Assembly (NCBI GenBank): GCA_028286285.1
Contig: JAQBRV010000002.1
Coordinates: 180,814 to 244,813, forward strand
From: Candidatus Saccharimonadota bacterium
GTDB lineage: Bacteria; Patescibacteriota; Saccharimonadia; Saccharimonadales; Saccharimonadaceae
Reading direction: 5' to 3'
DNA: 64,000 nucleotides
Every line of letters starts with the position of its first letter. Positions within the stretch are counted from its first letter, which is position 1. Positions 56,510-64,000 of the stretch are shown in pieces. The position numbers were made by a program, and so were the translations under genes. A model generated the notes under the pieces. It worked only from the letters and a program-made list of their open reading frames with translations, was not told the origin of the DNA and did no database searches.

Positions 56510-57922
56510 TTATTTATAGTCGTCGTACGTTACCATGAGTGCACGCGAATTGATTTGACGGAGTGATTCAAGCCCAACTGAGACAACAATCAAAAGTCCC
56601 GTACCACCAATAGCCAGGTTGGCACTCTGTAGACCGGTAAGGTTATACATGAGATATTCGACCGCAAACGGCAATACAGCGATGACACCAAGTACGAGTG
56701 AGCCGAATAAGATCAATCGATTCATGGTTTGGCTGAGATATTTTTCGGTCTGTTCTCCGGGTCGTACGCCATCGATAAAGCCACCTTGTTTTTGCAAGTT
56801 TTCAGCAATCTCATTGCTGTTAAACACAATCCCGGTGTAGAAGTACGTGAAGAGAATCACCAGGATAAAGTACATAGCCGGGTAGATAAAGGCTTCCATG
56901 GTCGTCCCTGTAAATTGTCCTGGATTCGGTGTCTGGAACCAGGTGATGAGCTTATCGGCAAAAGCAATGTAGTTTGGGTTTTGCGTCGCCTTAAGCACCT
57001 GACCAATGAAGGCCGGGAGTGACAAGAAGGCGACCGCGAAGATAACTGGGATCACACCAGCTGCAATGAGCTTCATCGGTAGAATGCTTTTAACACCACC
57101 GTAGTTACTATTGCCCTGGACGCGCTTGGCATAGTTGATCGTTACTACGCGTTGGGCTTCATTGATCTTGACGAGCAGGTATAGCACTATAAGCGATATA
57201 GCCGCCAGAGCTAATGCTACCCCGAACATCATCGGACTGACTGGCACCGTGAACCAGCCAAATACACTGAGAGCGCCGTCTTTTGTGTCGAAAACGGATT
57301 GCGTTAACGTGGCCAAAGTCGACGGCAACTGGCTAATAATACCGGCAAAAATAAGCAGACTCAGACCATTGCCGATACCCTGTTCGGTCATCAGCTCACC
57401 AAGCCACATCAGCAGCATAGCACCCGCAGTCATAGCCGAGATGGCCACGATCCATTCCACGGGTGTCGTTTCCCCAAGAGTCGTTGTGTTACCAGCCAGG
57501 ACGCTTTGCCGCAGGATGTAGATAAAAGCGATCGATTGCACGACGGCTAGAGGCAGGGCGATCATACGCGTCCACTGCTGGATTTTGCGTCGTCCCGATT
57601 CACCGTCTTTATGGAGCTCTTCGAGCTTAGGAATAGCCTTAGTCAGCAGCTGCGTGATAATACTAGCCGTAATGAATGGGCTCAGTCCTACCAGTACAAT
57701 CGAGAAGCTAGCGAGTGCACCACCAGAGAGGAGGTTTAAGAACCCACCAAAGTCTGTCCCGCTCACGACGCTGTTAATGACTTCTTTCAGCTTGGTTGGC
57801 TCGGCCAGCGGCACTGGAATATGTGCTAGGAAGCGGTACACAACGACGATACCGAGCACAATCAACAGACGTTTCTGCATGTCTTTATTCTTGAATGATT
57901 TAAAGATTGTTTTCCAGTTCAT
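56510..57922 (-). CDS. secY: Protein translocase channel SecY
   Basis: 470 residues with ten membrane helices; FLNLLSGGALASFSIVLVG (plug region), GIGNGLSLLIFAGI and the cytoplasmic loops of SecY. A terminator lies upstream, so it starts its own transcript from a TATAAT box near 57985-57990. Confidence 0.97.
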   Translation of the reverse strand: MNWKTIFKSFKNKDMQKRLLIVLGIVVVYRFLAHIPVPLAEPTKLKEVINSVVSGTDFGGFLNLLSGGALASFSIVLVGLSPFITASIITQLLTKAIPKLEELHKDGESGRRKIQQWTRMIALPLAVVQSIAFIYILRQSVLAGNTTTLGETTPVEWIVAISAMTAGAMLLMWLGELMTEQGIGNGLSLLIFAGIISQLPSTLATLTQSVFDTKDGALSVFGWFTVPVSPMMFGVALALAAISLIVLYLLVKINEAQRVVTINYAKRVQGNSNYGGVKSILPMKLIAAGVIPVIFAVAFLSLPAFIGQVLKATQNPNYIAFADKLITWFQTPNPGQFTGTTMEAFIYPAMYFILVILFTYFYTGIVFNSNEIAENLQKQGGFIDGVRPGEQTEKYLSQTMNRLILFGSLVLGVIAVLPFAVEYLMYNLTGLQSANLAIGGTGLLIVVSVGLESLRQINSRALMVTYDDYK

Positions 57923-58025
57923 TGGTAATTCTGCCCTATTCTTTGAATTTTATTGCTACCACCCGTAGCACAATACTTTACATATTATACTATAGATTGC
58001 TCTTGTTCTTTGGTAAAGAACAAAG

Positions 58026-58044
58026 AAAAAGACCCTTTCGGGCC
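58026..58044 (-). terminator. Short terminator between rplO and secY
   Basis: GGCCC-GAAA-GGGTC (minus strand, one G-U pair) followed by TTTTTC. Marks the end of the spc ribosomal run before secY. Confidence 0.7.
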
Positions 58045-58067
58045 TCATCTCTTAATCCAAAGACGGA

Positions 58068-58547
58068 TTACTTATCAGCTTTTTCAGCTTCTTTTGTGCT
58101 CTTTTTGAGCGGAGTCGGTACCTTTTCAAATGCGCCACCAGCTTTTGTAACGGCTGCTTGAACACTTTTTGAGGCGCCTTGCACCTTGAGGGTGACTTTT
58201 TCAGTCAATTCACCACGTGCGATCACCTTGACAGTGTGAAACGGTGTTGAAACGTAACCCTGCTCAAATAACGTAAAGTTATCTGCTGTCTTACCCTTAA
58301 ATGCGTTGAGGTGGTCAAGGTAGACCACTTGCGCAGGGGTGCGCAAGCTCTTAAAGCCGCGATGTTTTGGTACAGCTTGCACCAATGCTCGTTGGCCACC
58401 TTGGAACGTGGCACGAAGTTTCTTACCAGTACGTGAACCCTGTCCCTTGGTACCACGACCAGCGGTTTTACCACCACCGGCGGCAATACCGCGACCGACG
58501 CGTTTCTTGTCTTTATTTGCTGTGACCTGGAGTTCATTGTATTTCAT
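58068..58547 (-). CDS. rplO: Ribosomal protein uL15
   Basis: 159 residues with the Gly-rich KRVGRGIAAGGGKTAGRGTKGQGSR-type start (read in pieces), FQGGQRALVQAVPKHRGFK, and an acidic-basic tail. Directly follows rpsE by TAATG overlap; the rpmD gene usual between them is absent. Confidence 0.97.
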   Translation of the reverse strand: MKYNELQVTANKDKKRVGRGIAAGGGKTAGRGTKGQGSRTGKKLRATFQGGQRALVQAVPKHRGFKSLRTPAQVVYLDHLNAFKGKTADNFTLFEQGYVSTPFHTVKVIARGELTEKVTLKVQGASKSVQAAVTKAGGAFEKVPTPLKKSTKEAEKADK

Positions 58548-59110
58548 TACTTTGTCTCCTCTTCAGCGGCTTCCTTTTTCACGGGAGCTTTCTTCTTCGG
58601 CGTATTAAGCCATTCGCTTCGGGGAACAAGTGTCTTCAACGCTTCGATTGTTGCGTAGGCGATGTTAACCTTGTTGGTGCTACCAAGAGACTTCGACAGC
58701 AAGTTGTGAATACCTGTCACGCCAATGATCTGACGCACCACACCACCGGCAATAACACCGGTACCAGGCGCTGCTGGCTTGATGAGGACACGAGCACCTG
58801 ATAGCTTGACTTCAGCATCGTGTGGGATCGTGTTGTTGAGCACCGGAATGGTAATCATATTCTTCTTTGCAACATCAGTAGCTTTGGCGATAGCGGCTTG
58901 GACATCTCCGCCCTTTGAGACACCGACACCAACTTTATCTTTCTTGTTGCCAACGACGACGAGGGCTTTAAAGCGGAAACGGCGTCCACCTTTTACCACA
59001 CGAGCCACACGGTCGATGTTAATGACTACTTCTTCAAACTCTTTTGGCGCTTCTGGGGCTGCCTCGCGTCGGCGAGGAGCACGGCTTCGTTCAGCGGTTT
59101 GTTCTGCCAT
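58547..59110 (-). CDS. rpsE: Ribosomal protein uS5
   Basis: 187 residues from ATG 59110 (MAEQTAERSRAPRRRE). dsRNA-binding domain FEEVVINIDRVARVVKGGRRF, GNKKDKVGVGVSKGGDV, and PRSEWLNTPKKKAP near the end. N-terminal Arg/Ala-rich extension. Confidence 0.97.
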   Translation of the reverse strand: MAEQTAERSRAPRRREAAPEAPKEFEEVVINIDRVARVVKGGRRFRFKALVVVGNKKDKVGVGVSKGGDVQAAIAKATDVAKKNMITIPVLNNTIPHDAEVKLSGARVLIKPAAPGTGVIAGGVVRQIIGVTGIHNLLSKSLGSTNKVNIAYATIEALKTLVPRSEWLNTPKKKAPVKKEAAEEETK

Positions 59111-59111
59111 A

Positions 59112-59465
59112 TTAAAACTCCAATCCTTCTTTGCGGGCAGCATTAGCCAGTGACTTCAGCCGACCAGCATACTGGCGGCCGTTACGATCAAATACTACCT
59201 TAGTTATTTTTGCCTTCTTGGCTTTCTTCGCGATATCAATACCGACAACAGCGGCTTTTTCGATCATCGTACCGGTTGCTTTGGTACCAACCGTTGTGGC
59301 AGCCGCGATGGTGCGCTGCTTTTCGTCATCAATCAGCTGTGCATTGATGTGAAGATTACTAATAGTCACCGTCAGACGAGGTCGAGCAGCGGTACCCGTA
59401 ATCTTTGCGCGGACACGCTTCTTGCGAAGAGTCTTGTTGAGTTGTTTTTTATGTGCAACAGCCAT
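59112..59465 (-). CDS. rplR: Ribosomal protein uL18
   Basis: 117 residues: LRKKRVRAKITGTAARPRLTV, HINAQLIDDEKQRTIAAATT and VVFDRNGRQYAGRLKSLANAAR. Binds 5S rRNA. One base from rpsE. Confidence 0.98.
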   Translation of the reverse strand: MAVAHKKQLNKTLRKKRVRAKITGTAARPRLTVTISNLHINAQLIDDEKQRTIAAATTVGTKATGTMIEKAAVVGIDIAKKAKKAKITKVVFDRNGRQYAGRLKSLANAARKEGLEF

Positions 59466-59467
59466 GA

Positions 59468-60001
59468 TTACTTACCAGCCTTTCCAGCTTTTCGAAGCAC
59501 AACTTCGTCAGTATATTTAATTCCCTTACCCTTGTACGGTTCAGGTTTCTTAAGTGCACGGATTTCGGCGGCAACTTGACCGACTTGTTGTTTGTCGATA
59601 CCACTCACGGTGATCGTCATTTTCTCAACTGCCAGTGTTACACCAGCCGGTGCTTCGTATTTGACAGGATGAGAGAAACCGAGCTGCATGTCGATAGCCT
59701 GACCGCCACCATTAACACGGAAGCCGACACCATTTACTTCAAGTTTCTTTTCAAATTCCTTTACAACACCATCAACGGCGTTATTCAGGAGGGCACGCTG
59801 CAGGCCGTGTTGGGCCTTGGCGATCCGTTCGTCATCTTTACGCGCGACGATCGCTTGGGTACCTTCTAGGGTAACCGTCACGTCGCTCAGATGCGGCACT
59901 GTCAGTTCGCCTTTTGGCCCTTTGACAGTAATAACATCTGAGTCAACCGTGATTGTCACACCGGTGGGTACGTCAATTGGTAGTTTTCCGATTCGACTCA
60001 T
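59468..60001 (-). CDS. rplF: Ribosomal protein uL6
   Basis: 177 residues from ATG 60001 (MSRIGKLPIDVPTGV), chosen over an upstream frame that would overlap the small gene before it. Contains VKGPKGELTVPH and the C-terminal GIDKQQVGQVAAEIRALKKPEPYKGKG. Confidence 0.98.
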   Translation of the reverse strand: MSRIGKLPIDVPTGVTITVDSDVITVKGPKGELTVPHLSDVTVTLEGTQAIVARKDDERIAKAQHGLQRALLNNAVDGVVKEFEKKLEVNGVGFRVNGGGQAIDMQLGFSHPVKYEAPAGVTLAVEKMTITVSGIDKQQVGQVAAEIRALKKPEPYKGKGIKYTDEVVLRKAGKAGK

Positions 60002-60002
60002 A

Positions 60003-60236
60003 TTATTTTCCTTCCTTATTTTCTTCAAAAACATTTACACCACTGCGTTCAATGCCGTGTTCTCGGTCATCCCGATGGAGAACATCATCGGCTAGAGAAC
60101 GGAGCTCAAGCCCAAAACGAGTTCCTTCTCCAGCCTCAATCGCTCGTTTGCCGGCATCAATGACATCTCGTAGTGCCTCGTTTAGCACGTCTTTCGAGTC
60201 ATTTTTGCGTTCAACCTGTGGTGCATGTTCATCCAT
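60003..60236 (-). CDS. Small extra gene inside the spc operon, unknown function
   Basis: 77 residues between rpsH (one base away) and rplF (one base away). Charged helical protein (VERKNDSKDVLNEALRDVIDAGKRAIEAG), with an Asp/Arg stretch (LADDVLHRDDREHG). No Cys, no membrane helix. No standard spc-operon gene sits at this place. Exact packing with neighbours argues it is translated. Candidate ribosome-associated or regulatory factor, by context only. Confidence 0.75.
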   Translation of the reverse strand: MDEHAPQVERKNDSKDVLNEALRDVIDAGKRAIEAGEGTRFGLELRSLADDVLHRDDREHGIERSGVNVFEENKEGK

Positions 60237-60237
60237 A

Positions 60238-60639
60238 CTAATATACCTTCAGTAGTAACTCACCACCGAGTCGCTGTTTGACAGCTTCTCGACCAGTGAT
60301 CACGCCTTTACTGGTACTGACGAGCACGAGGCCACGTCCGCTCTTTACCTTCGGGATGTCGTTGGCACTGACGTACACACGGCGTCCAGGTTTTGAAAGA
60401 CGAGTTAGTTCAGTAAAGGTACTGTTTTCGCCAGGCCTATTGATCGTGATGACCAATGTATCGCGTGGTTTACCGGCTTCGGTTTTCACTTCAGCTAAGT
60501 AGTTGTTTTTCTTGAGTTGTTCAGCGACAACCTTCTTGAGCTTGCTGCTCGGTACGCGGACTTCGGTTTTGCCAACCATAGCCGCGTTACGAATACGGGT
60601 CAGAAGGTCGGCGATTGGGTCAGTTGATTGTAGTGACAT
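60238..60639 (-). CDS. rpsH: Ribosomal protein uS8
   Basis: 133 residues: DPIADLLTRIRNAAMVGKTEV, PSSKLKKVVAEQLKKNNYL, and the signature GRGLVLVSTSKGVITGREA. Confidence 0.98.
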   Translation of the reverse strand: MSLQSTDPIADLLTRIRNAAMVGKTEVRVPSSKLKKVVAEQLKKNNYLAEVKTEAGKPRDTLVITINRPGENSTFTELTRLSKPGRRVYVSANDIPKVKSGRGLVLVSTSKGVITGREAVKQRLGGELLLKVY

Positions 60640-60656
60640 AGTCTATTCCTTCCTTC

Positions 60657-60926
60657 TTACCAGCTACTCTTCGTGACGCCTGGGATTTCACCCTTTGAGG
60701 CTTTTTCACGGAAGTTAATACGATTCAATCCGAAGCGGCGCATGTACCCGCGAGGTCGGCCATGAAGTACATCACGGTTCTTCCAGCGGCTTGGGCTACT
60801 GTTTCGGGGTAATTTCTGAAGACCGTCTTGGTCACCAAGCTCTTTGAGTTCGGTACGCTTGGCTGCATACTTCAGGATCATTTTTTTGCGTTTTTCGTCT
60901 CGTGCGACAGCAGATTTCTTAGCCAT
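60657..60926 (-). CDS. rpsN: Ribosomal protein uS14, zinc-free form
   Basis: 89 residues, with [24 protein letters not shown] and [20 protein letters not shown]. The two CxxC motifs of the C+ form are absent; no Cys at all. TAATG overlap with rplE. Confidence 0.98.
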   Translation of the reverse strand: MAKKSAVARDEKRKKMILKYAAKRTELKELGDQDGLQKLPRNSSPSRWKNRDVLHGRPRGYMRRFGLNRINFREKASKGEIPGVTKSSW

Positions 60927-61510
60927 TACCGTTGGCCTCCTTCTTTTTCAAATGGTAGTCCAAACTTTTCAAGAAGTGCCTTAGAATGGGCGGGATCTTC
61001 GTTGCGGATGACAAACGTAATCTGTAGGCCGTGAACCACTTGGGTTTCTTCGAACGAAAGTTCTGGGAAAATCGATTGTTCGGTTACGCCGAGGCTATAG
61101 TTGCCTGAAGCGTCAAAGGCTTTGTTAGAAATACCGTGAAAGTCACGCACACGAGGCAGTGATATACTCACGAAACGGTCGAGGAATTCGTACATACGAG
61201 CTCCACGCAGTGTGACACGTGTTCCGATTGGGCTGCCCATGTTAGCACGGATTTTGAATCCAGCGATGGATTTCTTCGCCAGGATCTGCACCGGAGCTTG
61301 TCCGGTTACTTTTGTGAGGGTGTTGACGACAATCTCTTGGTAGCGCTTGTCGTCTTTGTTTTTACCGGTTCCTACGCTGACTACAATTTTCTCTAAGCGC
61401 GGTACTTCGTGTACGTTGCCCAGAGTTAGTTCGGCTTGTAGTTCCTTGGTGTACTGCGAAGTATACAAGGCTTTCAGGCGAGGAGCGGCAATAGGTGCGG
61501 TTTTAACCAT
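60926..61510 (-). CDS. rplE: Ribosomal protein uL5
   Basis: 194 residues: [38 protein letters not shown]-like motif and [17 protein letters not shown]. Binds 5S rRNA. Overlaps both neighbours by one base. Confidence 0.98.
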   Translation of the reverse strand: MVKTAPIAAPRLKALYTSQYTKELQAELTLGNVHEVPRLEKIVVSVGTGKNKDDKRYQEIVVNTLTKVTGQAPVQILAKKSIAGFKIRANMGSPIGTRVTLRGARMYEFLDRFVSISLPRVRDFHGISNKAFDASGNYSLGVTEQSIFPELSFEETQVVHGLQITFVIRNEDPAHSKALLEKFGLPFEKEGGQR

Positions 61511-61833
61511 TACTTAATCTCCTTGTTCTTTGCTTGACGAGCCAGGCGAACCTTGACGCCGTCAGCGTTCTTTACGTAGCCGATACGGCTCGTTTTACTT
61601 GTTTTTTCATCAATCACCAGAGCAACTTTGTGAAGAGGTGTACCGACGTGAACGTCTTTGTGACCACCCCGTGGATTGAGCTGGGTTGGCTTAACGTGAC
61701 GGTGCTTAGTACCGACACCTTCGATCAAAACGGCGTTCTTTTTCGTCAGAACAGCCAGTACTTTACCCGTAGTGCCTTTATTGCTGCCGCTGATAATCTT
61801 GACGGTGTCATCTTTTTGAATACGACGAGTCAT
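61510..61833 (-). CDS. rplX: Ribosomal protein uL24
   Basis: 107 residues: QKDDTVKIISGSNKGTTGKVL (KOW) and HVKPTQLNPRGGHKD. Confidence 0.97.
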   Translation of the reverse strand: MTRRIQKDDTVKIISGSNKGTTGKVLAVLTKKNAVLIEGVGTKHRHVKPTQLNPRGGHKDVHVGTPLHKVALVIDEKTSKTSRIGYVKNADGVKVRLARQAKNKEIK

Positions 61834-61834
61834 A

Positions 61835-62203
61835 CTAGAGTACCTCCGGAGCTAGGCTGATGATCTTGGCGTAGCCCATGTCACGCAGTTCGCGGGGCAC
61901 AGGACCAAACACACGAGTCGCCTTTGGTGTTTTGTCATCGTTGATGATCACAGCAGCGTTGTCATCGAAGCTGATGGTGCTCCCATCCTTACGACGAATC
62001 TGATTGCGGGTACGAACGATGACTGCCTTAACGACAGATTTTCGCTTTACTGTTCCCGTCGGGTTAGCTTCCTTAACGGTTGCTACAATTAGATCACCCA
62101 CGTGGGCGTAACGACGACGGGTGCCACCAAGAACACGGATACAAAGAATTTCCTTTGCACCGCTGTTATCGGTTACTTTAAGACGAGTTTCTTGCTGAAT
62201 CAT
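61835..62203 (-). CDS. rplN: Ribosomal protein uL14
   Basis: 122 residues: [37 protein letters not shown] and [19 protein letters not shown]. One Cys. Confidence 0.98.
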   Translation of the reverse strand: MIQQETRLKVTDNSGAKEILCIRVLGGTRRRYAHVGDLIVATVKEANPTGTVKRKSVVKAVIVRTRNQIRRKDGSTISFDDNAAVIINDDKTPKATRVFGPVPRELRDMGYAKIISLAPEVL

Positions 62204-62481
62204 TACGCTTCAACCTCCGTCTCCTTCAATTCGATGCTACCACGAGATTTCTCATGGATGGTATCGAGCTTGAAGCTCTTCGTCTTTGAAATTGGGCGGG
62301 TCTCTGAAATAGTGACCTTATCGCCAATTCCGGCTTCATTGTTTTCATCGTGAGCAGTGTACTTACGCGAAACAGAATACTGTTTCTTATAAATAGGGTG
62401 AGTCTCACGACTAGTCACAGTGATGGTAATTGTCTTATCGCGAACATCCGATGTCACGATACCAGTCAATGTCTTGGCCAT
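62203..62481 (-). CDS. rpsQ: Ribosomal protein uS17
   Basis: 92 residues: [39 protein letters not shown] and [15 protein letters not shown]. Confidence 0.97.
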   Translation of the reverse strand: MAKTLTGIVTSDVRDKTITITVTSRETHPIYKKQYSVSRKYTAHDENNEAGIGDKVTISETRPISKTKSFKLDTIHEKSRGSIELKETEVEA

Positions 62482-62482
62482 A

Positions 62483-62722
62483 TTATTTACTCTCCTTCTT
62501 TGCCGTCAGCTCAATTGCTCGGATAGCAGTGTGCAGGCGGGCAATATCTTTACGTAGGCCCGTAATGACTCGTGGGTTCACGAGTTCACCCGAGGCGTTG
62601 GAACGCTTGGCTTCAAGTTGATCAGTGATCTTTGTTTGAAGTTCAGCTTGTAGCTGATCAATAGTCTTTATTTCATCAGCCTTCTTGGCGGTTGTCTTCT
62701 TGGTTGTTTTTGCAGCAGCCAT
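62483..62722 (-). CDS. rpmC: Ribosomal protein uL29
   Basis: 79 residues. The first 16 are an Ala/Lys/Thr extension; the L29 helices follow (IDQLQAELQTKITDQLEAK, ASGELVNPRVITGLRKDIAR). Confidence 0.95.
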   Translation of the reverse strand: MAAAKTTKKTTAKKADEIKTIDQLQAELQTKITDQLEAKRSNASGELVNPRVITGLRKDIARLHTAIRAIELTAKKESK

Positions 62723-62724
62723 GA

Positions 62725-63138
62725 TTAAGCCTCCTCTCGCTTGATGAATTTAGTTCGAACCGGCAGCTTGTGGGCAGCCAGACGCATTGCTTCGCGGGCA
62801 ACTTCTTCGGTTACGCCCTTCATTTCGAATAGTACGGTGCCGGCTTTTACCTTGGCAACGAAGAATTCAGGGTTTCCCTTGCCACCACCCATCTTGAGAC
62901 CAAGCGGCTTTCGGGTGACGGGGATGTGTGGGAAGATACGAATCCAAATCTTACCACCACGTTTGATGTGACGGGTCATTGCTTGACGCGCTGATTCAAT
63001 CTGACGTGAGGTAATGTCGTTGTTACCTTGTGATTGGAGAGCGAAGTCACCAAAAGCGATGTAGTTACCACGAGTGGCCACACCATTGTTTTTACCTTTG
63101 CGAACTTTTCGATACTTGGTTTTCTTAGGAAGTAACAT
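62725..63138 (-). CDS. rplP: Ribosomal protein uL16
   Basis: 137 residues: [40 protein letters not shown] and [17 protein letters not shown]. Coupled to rpsC by TAATG. Confidence 0.98.
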   Translation of the reverse strand: MLLPKKTKYRKVRKGKNNGVATRGNYIAFGDFALQSQGNNDITSRQIESARQAMTRHIKRGGKIWIRIFPHIPVTRKPLGLKMGGGKGNPEFFVAKVKAGTVLFEMKGVTEEVAREAMRLAAHKLPVRTKFIKREEA

Positions 63139-63776
63139 TACCGATCCGCCCTTTCACCTTTGTAGATCCATACCTTTACACCGACAATGCCAGCGCCAGG
63201 CAACGTTGCCCGGGTACTATGGAAGTCGATGTCAGCACGCAGAGTATGCAGTGGTACTGAACCTTCAATAATTTTCTCGCGACGCGCCATCTCAGCATTA
63301 TTGAGCCGTCCGGCAACCTGGATACGAATACCCTTGGCACCAGCGTTCATAGTGTTGAGTGCCGACATCTTGGTCGCACGACGGAAGTTAATACGTCGTT
63401 CTAGTTGACGAGCGATGTTCTCAGCCACAAGCTTAGCAGCCAGTTCTGGTCGCTTCACCTCTTCAATGTTGATACGAACTGGCAAGCTAGCGAGCTTTTC
63501 AATCTGAGTTTTGAGCTCAGTGACACCAGCACCACCGCGACCAATCACCACACCAGCTTTAGCGGTGTGAATAGTAACCGTAATGAGGTTAGCGGAACGC
63601 TCGATCTCAATGCGGTTAATGGTCGGACGAGACGAGAACTTCTTTTCAATCAGTTCACGAATATGAATGTCTTCCGCCAGCCACTTAGCAAAATCTTTTT
63701 TACCAGCGAACCAACGTGAGTCCCAGTTCTTATGAACTTGGAGGCGGAAGCTAATTGGGTTTACTTTTTGGCCCAT
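63138..63776 (-). CDS. rpsC: Ribosomal protein uS3
   Basis: 212 residues: [20 protein letters not shown], a KH domain with [17 protein letters not shown], and the C-terminal domain [20 protein letters not shown] and [13 protein letters not shown]. Confidence 0.98.
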   Translation of the reverse strand: MGQKVNPISFRLQVHKNWDSRWFAGKKDFAKWLAEDIHIRELIEKKFSSRPTINRIEIERSANLITVTIHTAKAGVVIGRGGAGVTELKTQIEKLASLPVRINIEEVKRPELAAKLVAENIARQLERRINFRRATKMSALNTMNAGAKGIRIQVAGRLNNAEMARREKIIEGSVPLHTLRADIDFHSTRATLPGAGIVGVKVWIYKGERADR

Positions 63777-63777
63777 A

Positions 63778-64000
63778 TTATTTTTCCTCCTTGGTTACAG
63801 TTTTTTCGCTAGCAGGTTTCGCTGCTGGCTTCTTCTTTGGCTTTTCGGTACCACTGACTTCAACCAGAATGTTAGACGATTTCTTCTCAAATGGAAGCGC
63901 TCGGCCACGTGAAGCTGGTTTAAAGCGTCGCAAACGAGTACCGGTAGTGACGGATAGTGTTGAAATTACTAACGTTTTCCCGTCAAGCCCGTGATTGTTG
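63778..64000 (-). CDS. rplV: Ribosomal protein uL22, C-terminal part
   Basis: The last 73 codons of a gene that continues past the right edge. NNHGLDGKTLVISTLSV, then RLRRFKPASRGRALPFEKK and SSNILVEVSG match uL22, followed by a basic tail (KPKKKPAAKPASEKT). Stop TAA at 63778-63780, one base from the rpsC start. Confidence 0.93.
   Translation of the reverse strand, partial: NNHGLDGKTLVISTLSVTTGTRLRRFKPASRGRALPFEKKSSNILVEVSGTEKPKKKPAAKPASEKTVTKEEK

Noticed and set aside
58003-58023. GTTCTTT/AAAGAAC hairpin near secY as another repeat-arm copy
   Set aside because: Only a short hairpin is shared with the arms; the rest of the surrounding sequence does not align, and a terminator explanation for the adjacent stem suffices.
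1-64000. CRISPR array, cas genes, restriction-modification, retron or phage structural genes
   Set aside because: No regularly spaced repeats and no recognisable marker proteins on either strand.

Overview
The window looks like chromosome of a small-genome Patescibacteria/CPR bacterium, most likely a Saccharibacteria (TM7) relative. The clues are a ribosomal spc operon without rpmD (uL30), no adk or map between secY and infA, zinc-ligand-free ribosomal proteins, many tiny lineage-specific proteins, tightly overlapping genes, and promoters whose -10 box sits 6-7 bases before the start codon. UGA is used as a stop and the Trp tRNA is CCA, so the code looks standard. The exact taxon is inference.

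Layout. 1-5000: P-type ATPase start, greA, an ABC efflux pair with its two-component system, and an HxlR regulator. 5023-6162: an unusual element in which imperfect 205-bp inverted repeats enclose a GC-rich small gene, a structured leader and a canonical type III hammerhead ribozyme. 6170-17060: yajQ, PAP2 phosphatase, AI-2E exporter, cysS, a DHH phosphoesterase, recR-ybaB, a membrane glycosyltransferase and dnaB-dnaX. 17200-18405: rplJL with an L10 leader and an attenuator. 18452-23762: a rightward run (unknown gene, folA, phosphotransferase, cytidylyltransferase-like gene, HIT, dCMP-deaminase fusion, thyA) that fits thymidylate supply plus nucleotide salvage. 23752-35725: glycosyltransferases, rplA, rplK, nusG-secE, an FAD oxidase, a large histidine kinase, a YgjP-like hydrolase and several unknowns. 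35807-40212: an accessory stretch of very small membrane or secreted proteins, several with C/G-ending codons and hairpin-rich untranslated regions. 40557-45618: an alpha-glucan operon (glycosyltransferase, GH57, GH15). 45658-51592: rpmG, four tRNAs counting the Trp tRNA at 40301, a TPR protein, a delta-prime-like clamp-loader protein, a RluD-like synthase, trpS and a hydrolase. 51663-64000: rpsI/rplM, the alpha operon, infA, a sortase-like protein, secY and the spc operon, running off the right edge in rplV.

The most interesting material is the hammerhead-bearing inverted-repeat element; the related-looking small genes near 36-38.6 kb with long structured UTRs; a consistent loss of cysteine/zinc sites (uS14, bL33, bL36, RecR, DnaX, and a sortase whose catalytic Cys position is Thr); and a symmetric -10 box that appears to drive two divergent leaderless genes.
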